Shown piece after piece: positions 56,566 through 57,233 of a stretch of DNA of 57,233 nt. The number at the start of each line of letters is the position of its first letter. The stretch's first letter is position 1. Both the position numbers and the translations under genes were made by a program. Source of the stretch: Mycobacterium sp. (lineage in GTDB: Bacteria > Actinomycetota > Actinomycetes > Mycobacteriales > Mycobacteriaceae); NCBI GenBank assembly GCA_018883075.1, contig VEQU01000007.1, forward strand, positions 1-57,233. The letters are read 5' to 3'. A model generated the notes under the pieces. The model ran no database searches, was not told the origin of the DNA, and saw nothing but the letters and a program-made list of their open reading frames with translations.

Positions 56566-57015
56566 ATGGCCGACCCTCATGATCTGCAGCGATTCGTCGC
56601 GGCCCAGAGCGAGCTGTGCTCGTACCCGGAGGTGCTCGACGAGATCCGGTGCGGCCGGAAGAGGGGGCATTGGATCTGGTTCATCTTCCCGCAGCTCAGG
56701 GGCCTCGGAACCACCGAGTACGCCACCCGTTTCGGCATCGGATCGCTCGCCGAGGCGACGGCCTACCTACAACACCCGCAGCTGGGGCCACGGCTTCGCG
56801 AATGTGCCCGGGGGCTGGCCGGCACGCCGGCGCAGGGGCCGATCCGGGGGATGGTCGGCGACATCGACGCGCTGAAGATCCGCTCGTCGATGACGCTGTT
56901 CGTCGCGGCGGCCGATGAGCTCCCCGCGGCCCGGGCGGACTTCCAGGCCGTGCTCGACAGGTTCTACGGCGGTGAGCCCGACCCACGCACGACGGCCATG
57001 CTGAGTGCGGCTTGA
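56566..57015 (+). CDS. DUF1810-family protein
   Basis: This 149-residue protein is one DUF1810 domain: LQRFVAAQSELCSYPEVLDEI, the core GHWIWFIFPQLRGLG, LGPRLRECARGLAG and DIDALKIRSSMTLFV. The family is widespread but has no known function. I place the start at ATG 56566 (MADPHDLQRF); longer in-frame reading upstream is antiphase to the cyclase gene. It is divergent from the cyclase gene by 43 bp and nearly convergent with the next gene. Confidence 0.9.
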   Translation: MADPHDLQRFVAAQSELCSYPEVLDEIRCGRKRGHWIWFIFPQLRGLGTTEYATRFGIGSLAEATAYLQHPQLGPRLRECARGLAGTPAQGPIRGMVGDIDALKIRSSMTLFVAAADELPAARADFQAVLDRFYGGEPDPRTTAMLSAA

Positions 57016-57038
57016 GCACCAGCTCAGTGCGGCTTGAG
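57001..57038. repeat. Short direct repeat at convergent gene ends
   Basis: CTGAGTGCGGCTTGAG (57001-57016) and CTCAGTGCGGCTTGAG (57023-57038) match at 15 of 16 bases. The first contains the stop of the DUF1810 gene and the second the last codons of the opposing gene. A small duplication appears to have joined the two gene ends. Confidence 0.7.
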
Positions 57039-57233
57039 TACTAACCAGCCGTTCGGCGCGACGACGGTCGCGCCGATCACCTCCTGCGGTGGTGCCGCGG
57101 TTCCGGCGATCACCTCCGCCGGACGCCCGGTGAGCTGCTCTACCGCGAGCGGCATCGGGGTGCCGTCCAGATTCAGCGCCACCAGCAGAGCGTCACCGCC
57201 GCAGCGGGTCTGATAGGCGTAGCGGCGGGTTTC
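57024..57233 (-). CDS. C-terminal fragment of a probable GH13-type glycoside hydrolase
   Basis: The last 210 bases encode, on the minus strand, 69 residues ending LVLKPH and a TGA at 57024-57026; the rest lies beyond the window. The order RRYAYQTRCGGDALLVALNL, then PMPLAVEQLTG and NGWLVLKPH, fits the beta-sandwich C-domain that follows the barrel in alpha-glucosidases and alpha-amylases. No catalytic residue is visible, so the exact enzyme cannot be stated. Alternatives are other GH13 enzymes such as trehalose-related ones. Confidence 0.5.
   Translation of the reverse strand, partial: ETRRYAYQTRCGGDALLVALNLDGTPMPLAVEQLTGRPAEVIAGTAAPPQEVIGATVVAPNGWLVLKPH

Overview
The window is a high-GC actinobacterial chromosome segment. 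The gene content (antigen 85, Apa, GarA, SecA2, mycolate-cell-wall-type exporters, malate synthase G, F420-type oxidoreductase, GTG/TTG starts) points to a mycobacterium. Gene order largely follows the Mycobacterium tuberculosis Rv1815-Rv1867 stretch, but with losses and replacements that suggest a fast-growing Mycolicibacterium-type genome. The M. tuberculosis locus names used here come from recall of that genome; no search was run. I saw no rRNA, tRNA, CRISPR array, insertion sequence or prophage.

Region 1 (1-9.6 kb): the end of a large secreted GH78-like glycosidase, malQ, a pair of small multidrug-resistance (SMR) subunits divergent from a sterol-desaturase-type hydroxylase, a K+/H+ antiporter with its regulatory subunit (KhtT/KhtU type), and an amino-acid-oxidase-type flavoenzyme. 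Region 2 (9.6-24.4 kb): a B-lectin/LysM protein, a secreted serine protease, an Rv1817-type flavoprotein, two tandem SbmA/BacA-type ABC exporters, ilvG-like, secA2, pgsA2, gcvH, garA, two MerR regulators and a bifunctional-nuclease-domain protein. Here carbon/nitrogen control (GarA), glycine cleavage and accessory secretion sit side by side.

Region 3 (24.4-36.2 kb, nearly all minus strand): a VWA/solute-binding-like membrane protein, glcB, a conserved unknown, two CNNM/CBS transporters, guaB1 (GMP reductase), gnd1, and a BlaR1-like/BlaI pair. Region 4 (36.3-40.9 kb): a thioesterase, an orphan PrrB-like histidine kinase, a broken hemophore-like gene, ndh and an F420-dependent oxidoreductase. 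In M. tuberculosis the urease operon lies between the thioesterase gene and ndh. Region 5 (40.9-51.7 kb): modBC without modA, apa, a GlsB-type membrane protein, an adhA-type dehydrogenase, a CPBP protease, and an operon of double CoA-transferase, aldehyde dehydrogenase and thiolase-like protein.

Region 6 (51.7-57.2 kb): an antigen 85C-type mycolyltransferase, then a two-gene unit of a receptor-type class III cyclase and an MscS channel with a C-terminal cyclic-nucleotide-binding-like domain, then a DUF1810 protein and the tail of a probable glycoside hydrolase. The most interesting unit is this cyclase/channel pair, because both the cyclase active site and the nucleotide-binding cassette are degenerate at canonical positions. 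Next are the tandem BacA-type exporters, one of which has Arg in place of the Walker A Lys.
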